Source: Aegilops tauschii subsp. strangulata
Lineage: Eukaryota; Streptophyta; Magnoliopsida; Poales; Poaceae
NCBI RefSeq assembly: GCF_002575655.3
Contig: NC_053039.3
Location: 47,121,290-47,185,289 of the forward strand
Direction of reading: 5' to 3'
DNA length: 64,000 nucleotides
The position numbers and the translations under genes are program-made. Shown here piece after piece: positions 11,501-22,900 of this stretch; positions within the stretch are counted from its first letter, which is position 1; each line of letters opens with the position of its first letter. The notes below the pieces were generated by a model that saw only the letters and a program-made list of their open reading frames with translations, had not been told where the DNA came from and did not search any database.

Positions 11501-12549
11501 ATGCCGGCTCTAAATCTCTTGTAGCCAAGGCTTTTCATCACGGTTTCTATTGGCTGACAGCTCATGCTGATGCTGAGGACTTGGTCAGAAAATGTGACGG
11601 TTGTTAGAAGTTTTCACGTCGAGCTCATGTTCCGGCTCAGGAGTTGAGGATGATTCCAATCACTTGGCCATTTGCGACTTGGGGGCTTGATATGGTTGGA
11701 CCTTTTAAGAGGTCCAAGGATAAGAAGACCCACCTTTTGGTGGTGGTTGATAAGTTCACTAAGTGGGTCGAGGTAGAGCCGGTCAGTAAGTGTGATGCAG
11801 CAACAGCGGTTCAATTCATGAAGAAGGTGATCTTCCGTTTTGGCTTTCCACACAGCATTATAACAGATAATGGCACTAATCTTTCCAAGGGTGCTATGAA
11901 AAGAGTTTTGTCAACATGAGCATATTCGGCTTGATGTATCATCAGTGGCTCAACCCCAATCCAATGGCCAAGCTGAGAGAGCCAATCAAGATATCCTAAG
12001 AGGCATCAAGCCCCGGCTTATGGTTCCCTTATAGAGGACGCCTGGTTGTTGGGTGGAGGAATTACCTTCCGTGTTATGGAGCATCAATACTACCCCCAAC
12101 AGATCTACGGGTTACACGCCTTTCTTCATGGTCTATGGAGCAGAGGCAGTTCTCCCTAGTGACATCCGTCATGACTCACCTCGTGTGGCGGCTTATGTTG
12201 AAGCTGACAATGAAAAAGCACATCAGGAAGCACTTGACCTGTTAGATTAGGAGCGCGACATCGCGGTGGCTCGTTCGGCGATTTACCAGCAAGATATGCG
12301 CCGTTACCACAGCCGCCGGGTTAAAACCAGAACTTTTCAAGAAGGTGATCTGGTGCTTCGGCTTATCCAGGATCAAACTGGTATGCACAAGTTATCCCCA
12401 CCTTGGGAGGACCTTTTGTGGTCAGTAAGAATCTCAACAATGGGTCCTACTACCTTATCGATGTTCGAGAGCACAAAGACTCACGTAATTCGAAGGAGGA
12501 GACCCACCGGCCGTGGAATATTGCTCATCTTCGGCCTTACTACACCTGA
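8537..12549 (+). pseudogene. Pol of the Tat-like gypsy element: protease, RT, dual RNase H, integrase
   Basis: Protease carries LMDGGSSINIL (catalytic Asp codon 8770-8772; DGG in place of DTG). RT spans about 9400-10050, with FLDAYSGYHQI, the YVDD active site (9930-9941) and a TAG at 9963-9965. The Ty3-type RNase H follows (10240-10560), then a second RNase H-like domain (YWTIHFDG, NNVAEYEALLHGL, about 10780-11050). Integrase has an HHCC finger (HHGFYWLTAH ... KCDGC) near 11535-11605 and a catalytic core with LDMVGPF, ITDNGTN and NGQAERAN. The frame ends HLRPYYT, TGA 12547-12549. Stops occur at 8989, 9346, 9963, 11054, 11605 and others, and frame changes near 9413, 10370, 11485 and 11900. There is no chromodomain. 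Confidence 0.88.
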
Positions 12550-13789
12550 GCCATGGCTCTTCTGATGTACATATTTTGACAATGTATATATTATGATCAA
12601 TATAATAAAGTCGGCACCCCTGTTAAAGCAGGGCCTCTGTCGTTTTCTCTTTAAATAACGAGTTTTTGGTCACTTGGGGCTTCTGCTTTATACAGCGAAG
12701 TTATGATTACCCTTTGATCCGGCTTATAGGCCATATATTAAAAAAACTTGGGGGCTTGCTACCCAGGTCAAAGGGACAAAAGAGAGTCTGTTGCAAAAGC
12801 ACAACTCAAACATAGGTGCCCCTTGAGCACAGCTCAAAAATATTGCTTGGGGGCTCTTTGTTCTAAAGAACAAGAGTTTTTATGACCCTTGTAATAGGCT
12901 TAAAAGCCAGGCTTGGAAGCCAGGTGTATTCACCTAAAACCCCGGGTTATCCTGCCTTTTTAAGTCTGCCACTCCACCTAGGTAATCCTGGAATGACCCG
13001 TCGTACTTTTGACAAGTCAATCTTATATAGACCCTGAACTTGTCAAAGTTAAAATGATGATTGGTTGTGTGAGGTCCGGCTTATAAGGTTTAACTCAGTG
13101 GCTGTGCGGCCCGTGAAAGCACTTGAGTTTTAGGCCTGGCCGCCTATGAAAGCCTTGATTTTTTGTTGTTTGATTTGAACATTTTTTAAGGTTTTTCTCC
13201 TTTGACATAGTAATACATGGTTAAAAAGCTGATGAGAGCCATGATGCCTTATGCTTTATGCATGAAACTACCCGGTGTTTATTAGCCCGGCCTGGCTCTC
13301 GACTATAAGTTGCCAGTATGAGGTAATATCCGGTGTTTATTAACCCGGCCTGGCTTTGTTCATAAGCCGGCAATATATGATAATTACCAGTATTCAAGTT
13401 TTGGTTATCACCCTTACTCTGCTGGTTTGGTAAACCAACAGTGTGATCAAATATCATAGGTATGACATATTTTGTTCTAATTGAGCCAGTCCTGGTTATA
13501 AGCTATTTTAGTTTCCATTGATTATATATTGGGCATTATGACCTGTCCTGCGGTAAACCGTGGGACACTTGTGATCTGTTTTGCATACAGGAACAAACTC
13601 AAAAAGCTGATATTACAAGCATCAGTGGCAGATCTTCAATTGGTAGATCAACAGTCTCATGCAAAGCAGAACGTGCACGATGGCACGGCAGATTCAAAGT
13701 TTTACTATCCTATTACAGGCCTCCATGGGCCGAATGAGATCAAAGTGTTTTTTTACAAAAAGATCAAGTGTTTAGAGCCGCCTGGCGGT
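12550..13789. other. Non-coding spacer between pol and the antisense gene
   Basis: I see no gene. The stretch holds repeated short motifs CTTGGGG(G)CT at about 12676, 12747 and 12847, and a short two-unit tandem repeat (13271-13388). A plus-strand frame at 13529-13876 is open but has no recognisable product. AATATAATAAA at about 12599 could serve sense poly-adenylation. Confidence 0.5.
13271..13388. repeat. Two-unit tandem repeat of about 59 bp in the gypsy spacer
   Basis: CCGGTGTTTATTA(G/A)CCCGG, then a CCTGGCT segment and a CAGTATGA/CAATATGA end, occurs twice in a row. A partial third unit (CCAGTATTC) follows. Confidence 0.6.
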
Positions 13790-16700
13790 TCAATCTTCTT
13801 GGCCTTGCTGCCCGGAGTTTTCTGCGTCATCCTTTGCCGGCTCTTCGTCTTTCTTTGTCGTCTGAAAAGTTGGTGATGACCAATCGATGCCAGATAAAGC
13901 TTCAAATTCAGCCTCATCATCTATAAGCTCGGACGGATCGACTTCAGGGGCAAATGTGTGCTTACGAATTGGTGGGATTAAGTCCATCACTTTGTAAGCC
14001 AGAGTCGGCATCTTTTGATTCTCCTGGTTATAAGTCGGATGATACTTGGAAAGGTCTGAGTCATTGGCAATCAGGGTGGCCATTGGAGGAATTTCCTTTA
14101 CGCAAGCCGAGAAATCTTTTTGATCAAAAGGTGTACCATCTTCTTTTAAGCTTGGGTAACCAGTGGCTACCTCGGACGGGTCAAGCTCTGGTACCCATGT
14201 CTTGGCCCGGCTCAAAGCCGTCATAGCGCTGGCTCTTGCAGATGACCGTTTTATCTCATCAAACCTTACACGCAGCACAAAGAGTTTCTTCAAAACATCT
14301 ATCAGCATAGTTGGTGCTTGACCTGTTGGCGAGATGGCGGCTAATGCACGTTGGGTTCCGGTGTACAGCTGCTCCACAAGTGTATAGACAGCTTTAAGCT
14401 TCACAAGCATGTCTTGATTGAGGTTGCTGCTCCTGGGACCTGGATACATCACAGATTGATTAAATGGCGGGATATATAATAGAAATTTACTTTTGATGAC
14501 TGGCAAGGCAACTCACCAAAGATAGCTAAAACCATCTGAGATACGCGGTGTTTTAAACCAGTGAGCTCAGTGGTCACCTCTTGAAGTGCCGCTTCTGCTT
14601 TCTCAGCACGTTGCGTTAAAGCCGTCTTTTCTTTCGCCCAAGTCTTTTTCTCTGCTTCAAAGCTGGTCTTCAATTTTTCGACTCAGCCACGCTAAACTGG
14701 AATTTTGACTCAGCTTTCCGGATCTCAGTTTCGTGAGTCGCCAGCCGGGTCTTTGCATCTTCAATTGAGACTCCAGTTCAGCAGTGGCAGCCTATATGAA
14801 GTATAGAGTTAGCAACATTTATATCAAGATTACAAGAATACAAGTCCCAAGTCTTTTGCCAGCAACAACACTCGACACTTGGGGGCTAATGTTTGTCAAA
14901 GAATTTTTCAAGACAGTGGCTCTTATGAATAAAGTCCCACGTACTTTGCAAGCAAGACTACTTGGCACCTGGTGTGCTGTACACAGTCCCAACCGGTTCA
15001 TTGGGGCTATGCAGTTAAGCTCTCTCTTCTTATACAATGATAAGTAGGACCAGCTCATTCATGCTGATTAAACCGGCCCTTGGGGACTACGGACGCAAAG
15101 CTAAACTACTCAATTATCCGGCTTAATTTTAAACCGTACTTGGCGGGTTCTATGACAGAAACTTCTGGATTCTTCTAAGTCTACAGTCTATTCAATATTG
15201 ATCATACCCAGTAGACTTGGGGGCTGGCAGGATATGTATAAATTATTCATAGCTAAAAATCATACCTCATACTTTTGGTGCATTTGTTTCACCATATCAA
15301 CTTCAAGATCGCGGCTGGAGTGTACTTGGCTGAGATAACCAGAGAGGATCTCACTGCTGCTCAGCTGTGCATAATGGGAGACGTCAAACTTCATCTTTCG
15401 CCTTTCAATAACCTCTTGCTTAGCAGTATGTTTAGCCAAAGCTATTGGATTTCCCGGCTCTACAAAGCCGGTGCCAGTAATCAACACATCATCATCATGA
15501 CTTTCCGACGGCTTAAGTGAGCTTGAGGGTGCAGGATTGGAAGGATTAATAGCAGTGTCATCAACACTGGGATCCAGAATCTCAGGCGGAGTGACAATAA
15601 CAGGTTCGTCCGGCTGTTTGTCAGAAGCTTCAGAAATAGAGACTTGTGGCTCCAGCTCAGCAGTTTTCGGTGCTTCAGTTGGTTTATTCACCTTTGCTTT
15701 CTTGTTGGTCTTTGCTTGTCCACTAAGCGGATTATGACAAGTTAGTGTAAATATAAGGGTATGAAGAGTTACAGAGTAAAATTAATTGCTATTACCCAGG
15801 GGCCGTTTTGAAAGCCGGCAACTCAGTTTGCGATGAGTCGCCAGAGGAAGAGCGGGAAAATTCCTGATTAAAGGTTATCAACAGGGTTAGAAGGTATGCA
15901 GATAAGATCCGCCAAAGAGACAAAAAGAGTAATTAAAAAGGAACCTCGTTTCGATGTTTTCGAGGGGCAGGAGTGTTCGTAAGCCGGAGGATAACTCGTC
16001 ACCTCCGCTGGTCCGGGTCTGGCAGCGATTCTCGTGTTGCTATTGCTTCAAAAGAAAGTGAGGATCTAAATAAGCCAAGGGGTGTGAAAACCTTACTTTC
16101 CGGGTTACTTGTCGAAGTTTCTGTCTTGGCAAAGGGCCTGAGCCGGAGGAAATAATAGTTACCTCGTCTTCAGCTGCTTGGCTGGCTCCCGTGTCAGCCT
16201 GATAATACTCAGTGTCAATAAGATGATTGAAAAATGAGCCAAGAGAGTCAAGAGCTACATCCGACTCAGAGGTGTCATCCAGTTTGAGCAGGTCAGAAGC
16301 ACTCGGTTTCTTCTTCTTCTTAGTGGTCTTCTTGGCGGTTTTTCTAGCGGCTTTTTTGACAGCCCTGGCCTTCTTAGCAGCCTCGTGATCATACTCCACT
16401 TTCCAAAAGTCAGACTTAGCCTGCAAAGGTTATTAAGGGTCGAATTAATAAAGTATTCAAAAGATGAGGTGAAGATAAGTAAGTTCAGAGGCTTACATCT
16501 GGTGGCGGGTTAAGCTTGAAGAAAGGGGCCAGACCCACTTTTACACAATCTTCCGGGTCTTCATTCAGAAGAGACTTCACCATTTCATTTATTGCTTCAT
16601 CAGTTAATGGTGCGGAGCTGTGGCGCAATGAATCTTTTTCACCACCAGTGTAAGTACACACTAAGCCGGTGCGGCGGATTAACGGAATGATCCGCCAAGA

Positions 16701-17390
16701 AACCCAACACCTGACTAAATCAACGCCAGTTAGCCCATTTCCTAACAGAGCTTTGACCTTCACAATAGTAGGTGCAATCTTCTTCCGTTCAGCAGTAGTA
16801 AGTTTTTTAGGAAGGTTATGTTTTGGGTCCAGGCGCTCAACACGATAACCCGGCAGTGGATTCTTGTCAGCCGGAGAAGTATCTTTGCAGTAAAACCATG
16901 TCTAGTTCCAATCTTTTGGGTGACTCGGCAAGCAGGCATAAGGAAAGATGGCGTCTCTTCTGCGTTGAATTGATATTCCGCTGAGCTCCAAGCTAGGACC
17001 ATTTGTGAATTTAGTCTGGCGGTTTAAGTAAAAATACTCTCTAAAGAGGTCAACACTGGGCTCTTCTTCAAGGTATACTTCACAGAAGACTTGAAAGTTG
17101 CAGATATTTGACACGGAATTGGGTCCGATGTCTTGAGGGTGGAGCTGAAAAAAGTGCAGAACGTCTCGGAAGAATGTAGAGTCGGGGGGTGAGAAGCCCC
17201 AGTTCATGTGGTCAGTAAAAACGATGACTTCGTCGTCTTTCGGCTAAGGTTTTTCTTCGCCCGGGTCAGGAGCACGGTAATGCATCACACTCTTGGCGGG
17301 TAGATACCCGACTTTGAAAAAGTCTTTAAAAGTGCCCTCGGTGACGATGGAGGGGACCCAGTTGCATGTGTAGACTGTTTTGGGCGGCAT
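13790..17390 (-). pseudogene. Multi-exon antisense gene of the gypsy element (Transposase_28 / 'putative gypsy type transposon'-like)
   Basis: On the minus strand the start is ATG 17390-17388 (MPPKTVYTCNWVPS). Exon blocks with GT...AG gaps are: 17390-16497; 16420 to about 16097; about 16040 to 15950 (uncertain); 15863-15796; 15722-15266; 14791-14517; 14439-13790 (TGA). Phases agree where I checked: D|AKSDFW, GG|T, YE|AATAEL, IF-G|PRSSN. The first block (about 290 residues, with GFSPPDSTFFRDVLHFF and NICNFQVFCEVYL) resembles the plant Transposase_28 domain. Block two is Lys-rich. The 14791-14517 block is coiled-coil-like and the C-terminus is acidic. Lesions are stops at 17246-17244 and 16904-16902 and small indels in the coiled-coil exon. 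Extra antisense ORFs are known in Tat elements; their role is unknown. Confidence 0.75.
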
Positions 17391-17453
17391 TGTGAAAGAA
17401 AGAAAGCCTAAAGGAAAGAAAAATTGCCGGTTCAAGTCAATTGGTAAAATCAC

Positions 17454-18370
17454 AGGTTAAACGCTGACAGTATACATTCAGAATGGCGGCTTAAGTGAGG
17501 ACTAATGGTATATGAATAATTGTAAGCCTGACGTGTAAGCCGCCATGAAAGGTACGGGTATTCAAAATCTGGCAAAGAGTAAAATTCTACTAAGTGTTGG
17601 ACAAACAGGTTTCACAAATTAAAGTTATAGATTTGGATCTGCAACTGTTCAGAAAAAGGGGATAAATTCGAAACCTACAGTGGCGGCAGTGGAAAAGCAG
17701 TGGTGCCCCAGAGGGGATCTGTCGCGATGAGGATATATTCTAGTATAAAAAACATGTGCTAAAATTACTACCGCGCAAGATTTATGTGGTTTTTGGATCT
17801 AATCCATGGATCTAAACAAAGATAAAGAAGGGCGGCGGCGACGAACACCGACGAACACTGAAACCCTAATGACAGATCTATGGCGAAGGAAAGGAGGGCT
17901 TACTGATGCTGATGGGACAGCGGAGAAGCGCCGTGATTTTCTGGTCCGTTCAGGGTGATGCAGCGACCGGAGTCGAGTTCGTAGACGGAGGTCGACGGCG
18001 GCGGAGTTCGTACGGGTTGGTGCACCAGAGGAAGAAGAAGAAGGTGAGAAGGAAAAGGGGGAGAATGAGAGGAGAGCCCAAGGTCTTATTTATAAGGCTG
18101 GAAGGACAAACGACAGGCGCGAGAATCGAGGAGGCAAAAAATGGATAAGCGACGGCGCGGGCGCCTCAATTTTCGGAGGGTCAGTAAAGAAAGAGATTTA
18201 TTAAGATTTGGATTCTGTATAGCATTAATCACAGGTGACGTCATGGCGGGTTATCACAATTTTCGGAGATGACGTCATGGCGGGTTACAATATTTCACAG
18301 TAAGATGAGGAAGGATTTTTCTAAGTATTGAAGATTGACATGAACAAGTTCAAATCAACCTGAGGCCTAA
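17454..18370. other. Probable antisense 5' UTR/promoter and gypsy 3' non-coding region
   Basis: No coding sequence is recognised. It includes two copies of a GGTGACGTCATGGCGGGTTA-like unit (about 18234-18293) containing the CRE-like palindrome TGACGTCA. Where a polypurine tract is expected, immediately before the 3' LTR, the sequence is only CTGAGGCCTAA. Confidence 0.45.
18087..18095 (-). promoter_or_regulatory. Candidate TATA box for the antisense gene
   Basis: On the minus strand TTATAAATA lies about 700 bp upstream of the ATG. It is followed downstream by CT-rich sequence and, at 17880-17820, TTAGGGTTTCAG and CCGCCGCC-type sequence typical of plant 5' UTRs. The start site is inferred only. 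Confidence 0.4.
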
Positions 18371-18906
18371 TGTTGGGGATATGACTATCGGGTATGACCC
18401 GCCCAGGAGGGGTCGGGTCATCCCAATGGCCGTTCATCTCAGTGAATCCCAAGAGCATATTAACAATGGCAGATCATAGATAGGCCTAGTAGAGGGCCCA
18501 AGCCCGAAGGCGGCTTAAGGCCCACGGTATAAACCGTCATGTATATCTAGACTTGTATTGTAAGGCATGTAAGGTAAGTCACCGAGCTGGACACGTTTTA
18601 TGAGTCGGCCGGGACTCTGTAGGCCGCAGGGTGTCAACCCGTGTATATAAGGGGACGACCTGGCGGCGACTTAGGACAAGAAACAACAGATCGAGAGCCA
18701 GGCTAAGCGTATTCGCTCCCTGGTCATTGAAACCCTAGCAATACCACCTCAAACTGGATTAGGCCTTTACCTTCACCGCAAGCGGCCGAACCAGTATAAA
18801 CTCCTCGTGTCCTTTGTCCCGTTTAACCCCTTTAAGCTAATCTCGTTGTGATGGCTCCACGACTAAGTCCTCGCACTAGGACATCTGCCGTGATGATCCC
18901 ACGACA
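18371..18906 (+). repeat. 3' LTR of the Tat-like gypsy element
   Basis: This 536-bp LTR starts TGTTGGGGATATGAC and ends CCCACGACA. It is followed by the TSD GCGGG. Confidence 0.92.
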
Positions 18907-18911
18907 GCGGG

Positions 18912-21070
18912 TATCGTTATTTTCTGACCTTCACAGATGATTGTAGCAAATATGGGTATATCTACTTAATGGAACACAAGTCTGAAAATAGTTGAAAAGT
19001 TCAAAGATTTTCAGAGTGAAGTGGACAATCATCGTAACAGGAAAATAAAAGTTTCTACGATCTGATCGCAGAGGAAAATATTTGATTTACGAGTTTGGCC
19101 TTCATTTAAAACAATGTGGAATAGTTTCACAACTCACGCCACCCGGAACACCACAGCGTAATGGTGTGTCCGAACGTCATAACCATACTTTATTGGATAT
19201 AGTGCAATCTATGATGTCTCTTGCCGATTTACCACTATCGTCTTTGGGGTTATGCATTCGAGACAGCTACATTCATGTTAAATAGGGCACCATCTAAATC
19301 CGTTGAGATGACACCGTATGAACTATGGTTTGGCAAGAAACCTAAGCTGTCGTTTCTTAAAGTTTGGGGTTGCGATGCTTATGTGAAAAAGTTTCAACCT
19401 AATAAGCTCGAACCCAAATCGGAGAAATGCGTCTTCATAGGATACCCAAAGGAAACTGTTGGGTACACCTTCTATCACAGATCCGAAGGCAAGATATTCG
19501 TTGCTAAGAATGGATCCTTTCTAGAGAAGGAGTTTCTCTCGAAAGAAGTGAGTGGGAGGAAAGTAGAAATTGACGAGGTAATTGTACCTTCTCCCAAATT
19601 GGAAAGTAGTTCATCACAGAAATCAGTTCTAGTGATGCCTACACCAATTAGTGAGGAAGTTAATGATGATGATCATGAAACTTCAGATCAAGTTACTACC
19701 GAACCTCGTAGGTCAACCAGAGTACGTTCCGCACCAGAGTGGTACGGTAATCCGGTTCTGGAAGTCATGTTACTAGACCATGACGAACCTACGAACTATG
19801 AGGAAGCGATGATGAGCCCAGATTCCGCGAAATGGCTTGAGGCCATGAAATCTGAGATGGGATCCATATATGAGAACAAAGTATGGACTTTGGTTGACTT
19901 GCCCGGTGATCGGAAAGTCATTGAGAATAAATGGATTTTCAAGAGGAAGACGGACGCTAATAGTAGTGTTACTATCTACAAAGCTAGACTTGTTGAAAAA
20001 GGTTTTTGACAAAGTTCAAGGTGTTGACTACGATGAGATTTTCTCACTCGTAGCGATGCTTAAAGTCTGTCTGAATCATGTTAGCAATTGTCACATTTTA
20101 TGAAATCTGGCAAATAGATGTCAAAACTGTCTTCCTTAATGGATTTATTAAAGAAGAGTTGTATATGATGCAACCAGAAGTTTTTTTCGATCCTAAAAGT
20201 GCTAACAAAGTGTGCAAGCTCCAGTAATCCATTTATGGACTGGTGCAAGCCTCTCAGAGTTGGAATATACGCTTTGATAGTGTGATCAAAGCATATGGTT
20301 TTATACAGACTTGCGGTGAAGCCTGTATTTACAAGAAAGTGAGTGGGAGCACTACAGCCTTTCTGATAAGTATATGTGAGTGACATATTTTTGATCGGAA
20401 ATGATGTAGAATTTTCTGGAAAGCATAAAGGAGTGTTTGAAAGAAGTTTTTCAAAGAAAGACCTCGATGAAGCTGCTTACATATTGAGCATCAAGATTTA
20501 TAGAGATAGATCAAGACGCTTGATAAGTTTTTTCAATGAGTACATACCTTGACAAATTTTTGAAGTAGTTCAAAATGGAACAGTCAAAAAAGGAGTTCTT
20601 GCATGTATTGCAAGGTGTGAAATTGAGTAAGACTCAAAGCCCGACCACGGTAGAAGATAGAAAGAGAATGAAAGTCATTCCCTATGCCTCAGCCATAATT
20701 TCTATAAAGTATACCATGCTGTGTACCAAATCTATTGTATACCCTACACTGAGTTTGGCAAGGGAGTACAATAGTGATCTACGAGTAGATCACTGGACAA
20801 CGGTCAAAATTATCCTTAGTGGAATAAGGATATGTTTCTCGATTATGGAGGTGATAAAAGGTTCGTCGTAAAGGGTTACGTCGATGCAAGTTTTGACACT
20901 GATCCAGATGACTCTAAGTCTCAATCTGGATACATATTGAAAGTGGGAGAAATTAGCTAGAGTAGCTCCGTGCAGAGCATTATTGACATAGAAATTTGCA
21001 AAAAATACACATGGATCTGAATATGGCAGACCCGTTGACTAAACTTCTCTCACAAGCAAAACATGATCAC
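18912..21070 (+). pseudogene. Copia integrase, RT and RNase H (second part, after the insertion)
   Basis: This continues the fragment ending at 5491. Integrase core segments (YRYFLTFTDD, then QLTPPGTPQRNGVSERHN) precede the best-preserved frame (19221-20009), which reads WGYAFETATFMLNRAPSKS, FGKKPKLSFLKVWGCDAYV, FIGYPKETVGYTF, and the RT start ENKWIFKRKTDA. Frame shifts at about 20009 and beyond, TAA and TGA stops and missing stretches break RT and RNase H; the final DPLTKPL-like segment is near 21032. The copy cannot make functional enzymes. Confidence 0.8.
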
Positions 21071-21085
21071 ACGTTAGTACTCTTT

Positions 21086-21240
21086 GGGTGTTAATCACAT
21101 GGCGATTTGAACTAAGATTACTGACTCTCTAAACCCTTTGAGTGTTGGTCACATGGCGATGTGAACTATGGGTGTTAATCACATGGTGATATGAACTATT
21201 GGTGTTAAATCACATGGCGATGTGAACTAGATTATTGACT
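21086..21240 (+). repeat. Short tandem repeats (about 33 bp) before the Copia 3' LTR
   Basis: The unit GGGTGTTAATCACATGGCGA-TGTGAACTA occurs about four times with small changes, just upstream of the polypurine tract. The Angela copy ending at 45380 lacks this array. Confidence 0.7.
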
Positions 21241-21246
21241 CTAGTG

Positions 21247-21258
21247 CAAGTGGGAGAC
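21247..21258 (+). other. Polypurine tract of the truncated Angela-type element
   Basis: CAAGTGGGAGAC directly precedes the 3' LTR. The same tract precedes the LTR at 45381. Confidence 0.65.
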
Positions 21259-22900
21259 TGAAGGAAATATGCCCTAGAGGCAATAATAAAGTTATTATTT
21301 ATTTCCTTATTTCATGATAAATGTTTATTATTCATGCTAGAATTGTATTAACCGGAAACTTAGTACATGTGTGAATACATAGACAAACAGAGTGTCATTA
21401 GTATGCCTCTACTTGACTAGCTCGTTGAATCAACATTCCGTTAGCTTAGCACTTGATCGTTTAGTATATTGCTATTGTTTTCTTCATGACTTATACATGT
21501 TCCTATGACTATGAGATTATGCAACTCCCGAATACCGGAGGAACACTTTGTGTGCTACCAAACGTCACAACGTAACTGGATGATTATAAAGGTGCTCTAC
21601 AGGTGTCTCCGATGGTACTTGTTGAGTTGGCATAGATCGAGATTAGGATTTGTCACTCCGATTGTAGGAGAGGTATCTTTGAGCCCTCTCGGTAATGCAC
21701 ACCACTATAAGCCTTGCAAGCAATGTAACTAATGAGTTAGTTGCGGGATGATACATTACGGAACGAGTAAAGAGTCTTGCCTGTAACGAGATTGAACTAG
21801 GTATTGAGATACCGACGATCAAATCTCGGGCAAGTAACATACCGATGACAAAGGGAACAACGTATGTTGTTATGCGGTTTGACTGATAAAGATCTTCGTA
21901 GAATATGTAGGAACCAATATGAGCATCCAGGTTCCGCTATTGGTTATTGACCGGAGATGACTCTCGGTCATGTCTACATAGTTCTCGAACCCGTAGGGTC
22001 CGCACGCTTAACGTTCGGTGACGATCGGTATTATGAGTTTATGTGTTTTGATGTACCGAAGGTAGTTTGAAGTCCCGGATATGATCACGGACATGACGAG
22101 GAGCCTCGAAATGGTTGAGACGTAAAGATCGATATATTGGAAGCCTATGTTTGGACATCGGAATGGTTCCGGATGAGTTCGGACATATACCGGAGCACCG
22201 GGAGGTTACCGGAACCCCCGGGAGGTATATGGGCCTTATTGGGCCATAGTGGGAGAGAAGAGAGGGAGGCCTAGGAGGGAGCGCGCCCCCCCAAGCCCAA
22301 TCCGAACTGGGTGGGGGCGGCCCCCCCTTTCCTTCCCCCTCTCTCCCCCTTCCTTCCACTCCTAGTCCAACTAGGGAAGGGGGGGGAATCCTACTCCCGG
22401 TTGGGAGTAGGACTCCCCATGGGGCGCGCCATAGGAGGGCCGGCCCTCCCCCTCCTCCACTCCTTTATATATGGGGGAGGGGGCACCCCATAGACACACA
22501 AGCTGATCATTGATCTCTTAGCCGTGTGCGGTGCCCCCCTCCACCATAATCCACCTCGGTCATATCATTGCAGTGCTTAGGCGAAGCCCTGCGCTGGTAG
22601 CTTCATCATCACCGTCATCACGCCGTCGTGCTGACGAAGCTCTCCCTCGACAATCTGCTGGATCGTGAGTTCGTGGGACGTCATCGAGCCGAACGTGTGC
22701 AGATCGCGGAGGTGTCGTACTTTCGGTACTAGGATCGATCGATCGTGAAGACGTACGACCACATCAACCGCGTTGTCATAACGCTTGCGCTTACGGTCTA
22801 CGAGGGTACGTGGACAACACTCTCCCCTCTCGTTGCTATGCATCACCATGATTTTGCGTGTGCGTAGGAAATTTATTTTAAATTACTACGTTCCCCAACA
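21259..22900 (+). repeat. 3' LTR of the 5'-truncated Angela-type element
   Basis: This 1642-bp LTR begins TGAAGGAAATATGCC and ends TTCCCCAACA. A TATA box (TTTATATAT, 22464-22472) is present. Relative to the LTRs at 35535 and 45381 it lacks about 85 bp near 21430 (the segment with CAAAGATGG...GACTTGACC). Confidence 0.9.

Larger units (their letters stand above)
5492..18906 (+). mobile_element. Tat-like Ty3/gypsy retrotransposon, 13.4 kb, with an antisense gene
   Basis: LTRs of 535 and 536 bp (5492-6026 and 18371-18906) flank the body. The target duplication is GCGGG (5487-5491 and 18907-18911). Internal order is primer site, gag, protease, RT, RNase H, a second RNase H-like domain and integrase. 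A spacer follows, then a gene on the opposite strand (17390-13790). A dual RNase H and extra antisense ORFs between pol and the 3' LTR are known traits of the Tat lineage. By eye the LTRs differ at about 27 sites (roughly 5%), so the insertion is fairly old. Many in-frame stops make it non-functional. Confidence 0.93.
4670..22900 (+). mobile_element. Angela/BARE/WIS-group Copia element, 5'-truncated and split by a gypsy insertion
   Basis: Coding remnants at 4676-5491 resume exactly at 18912 after the nested gypsy element is removed. The frame reads across the junction in integrase (THGG then YRYFLTFTDD). The element ends in a 1642-bp LTR (21259-22900). The 5' LTR, leader and most of gag are missing: homology to the other Angela copies in this window starts abruptly near 4670. 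No TSD can be tested because the left end is lost. Confidence 0.85.
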
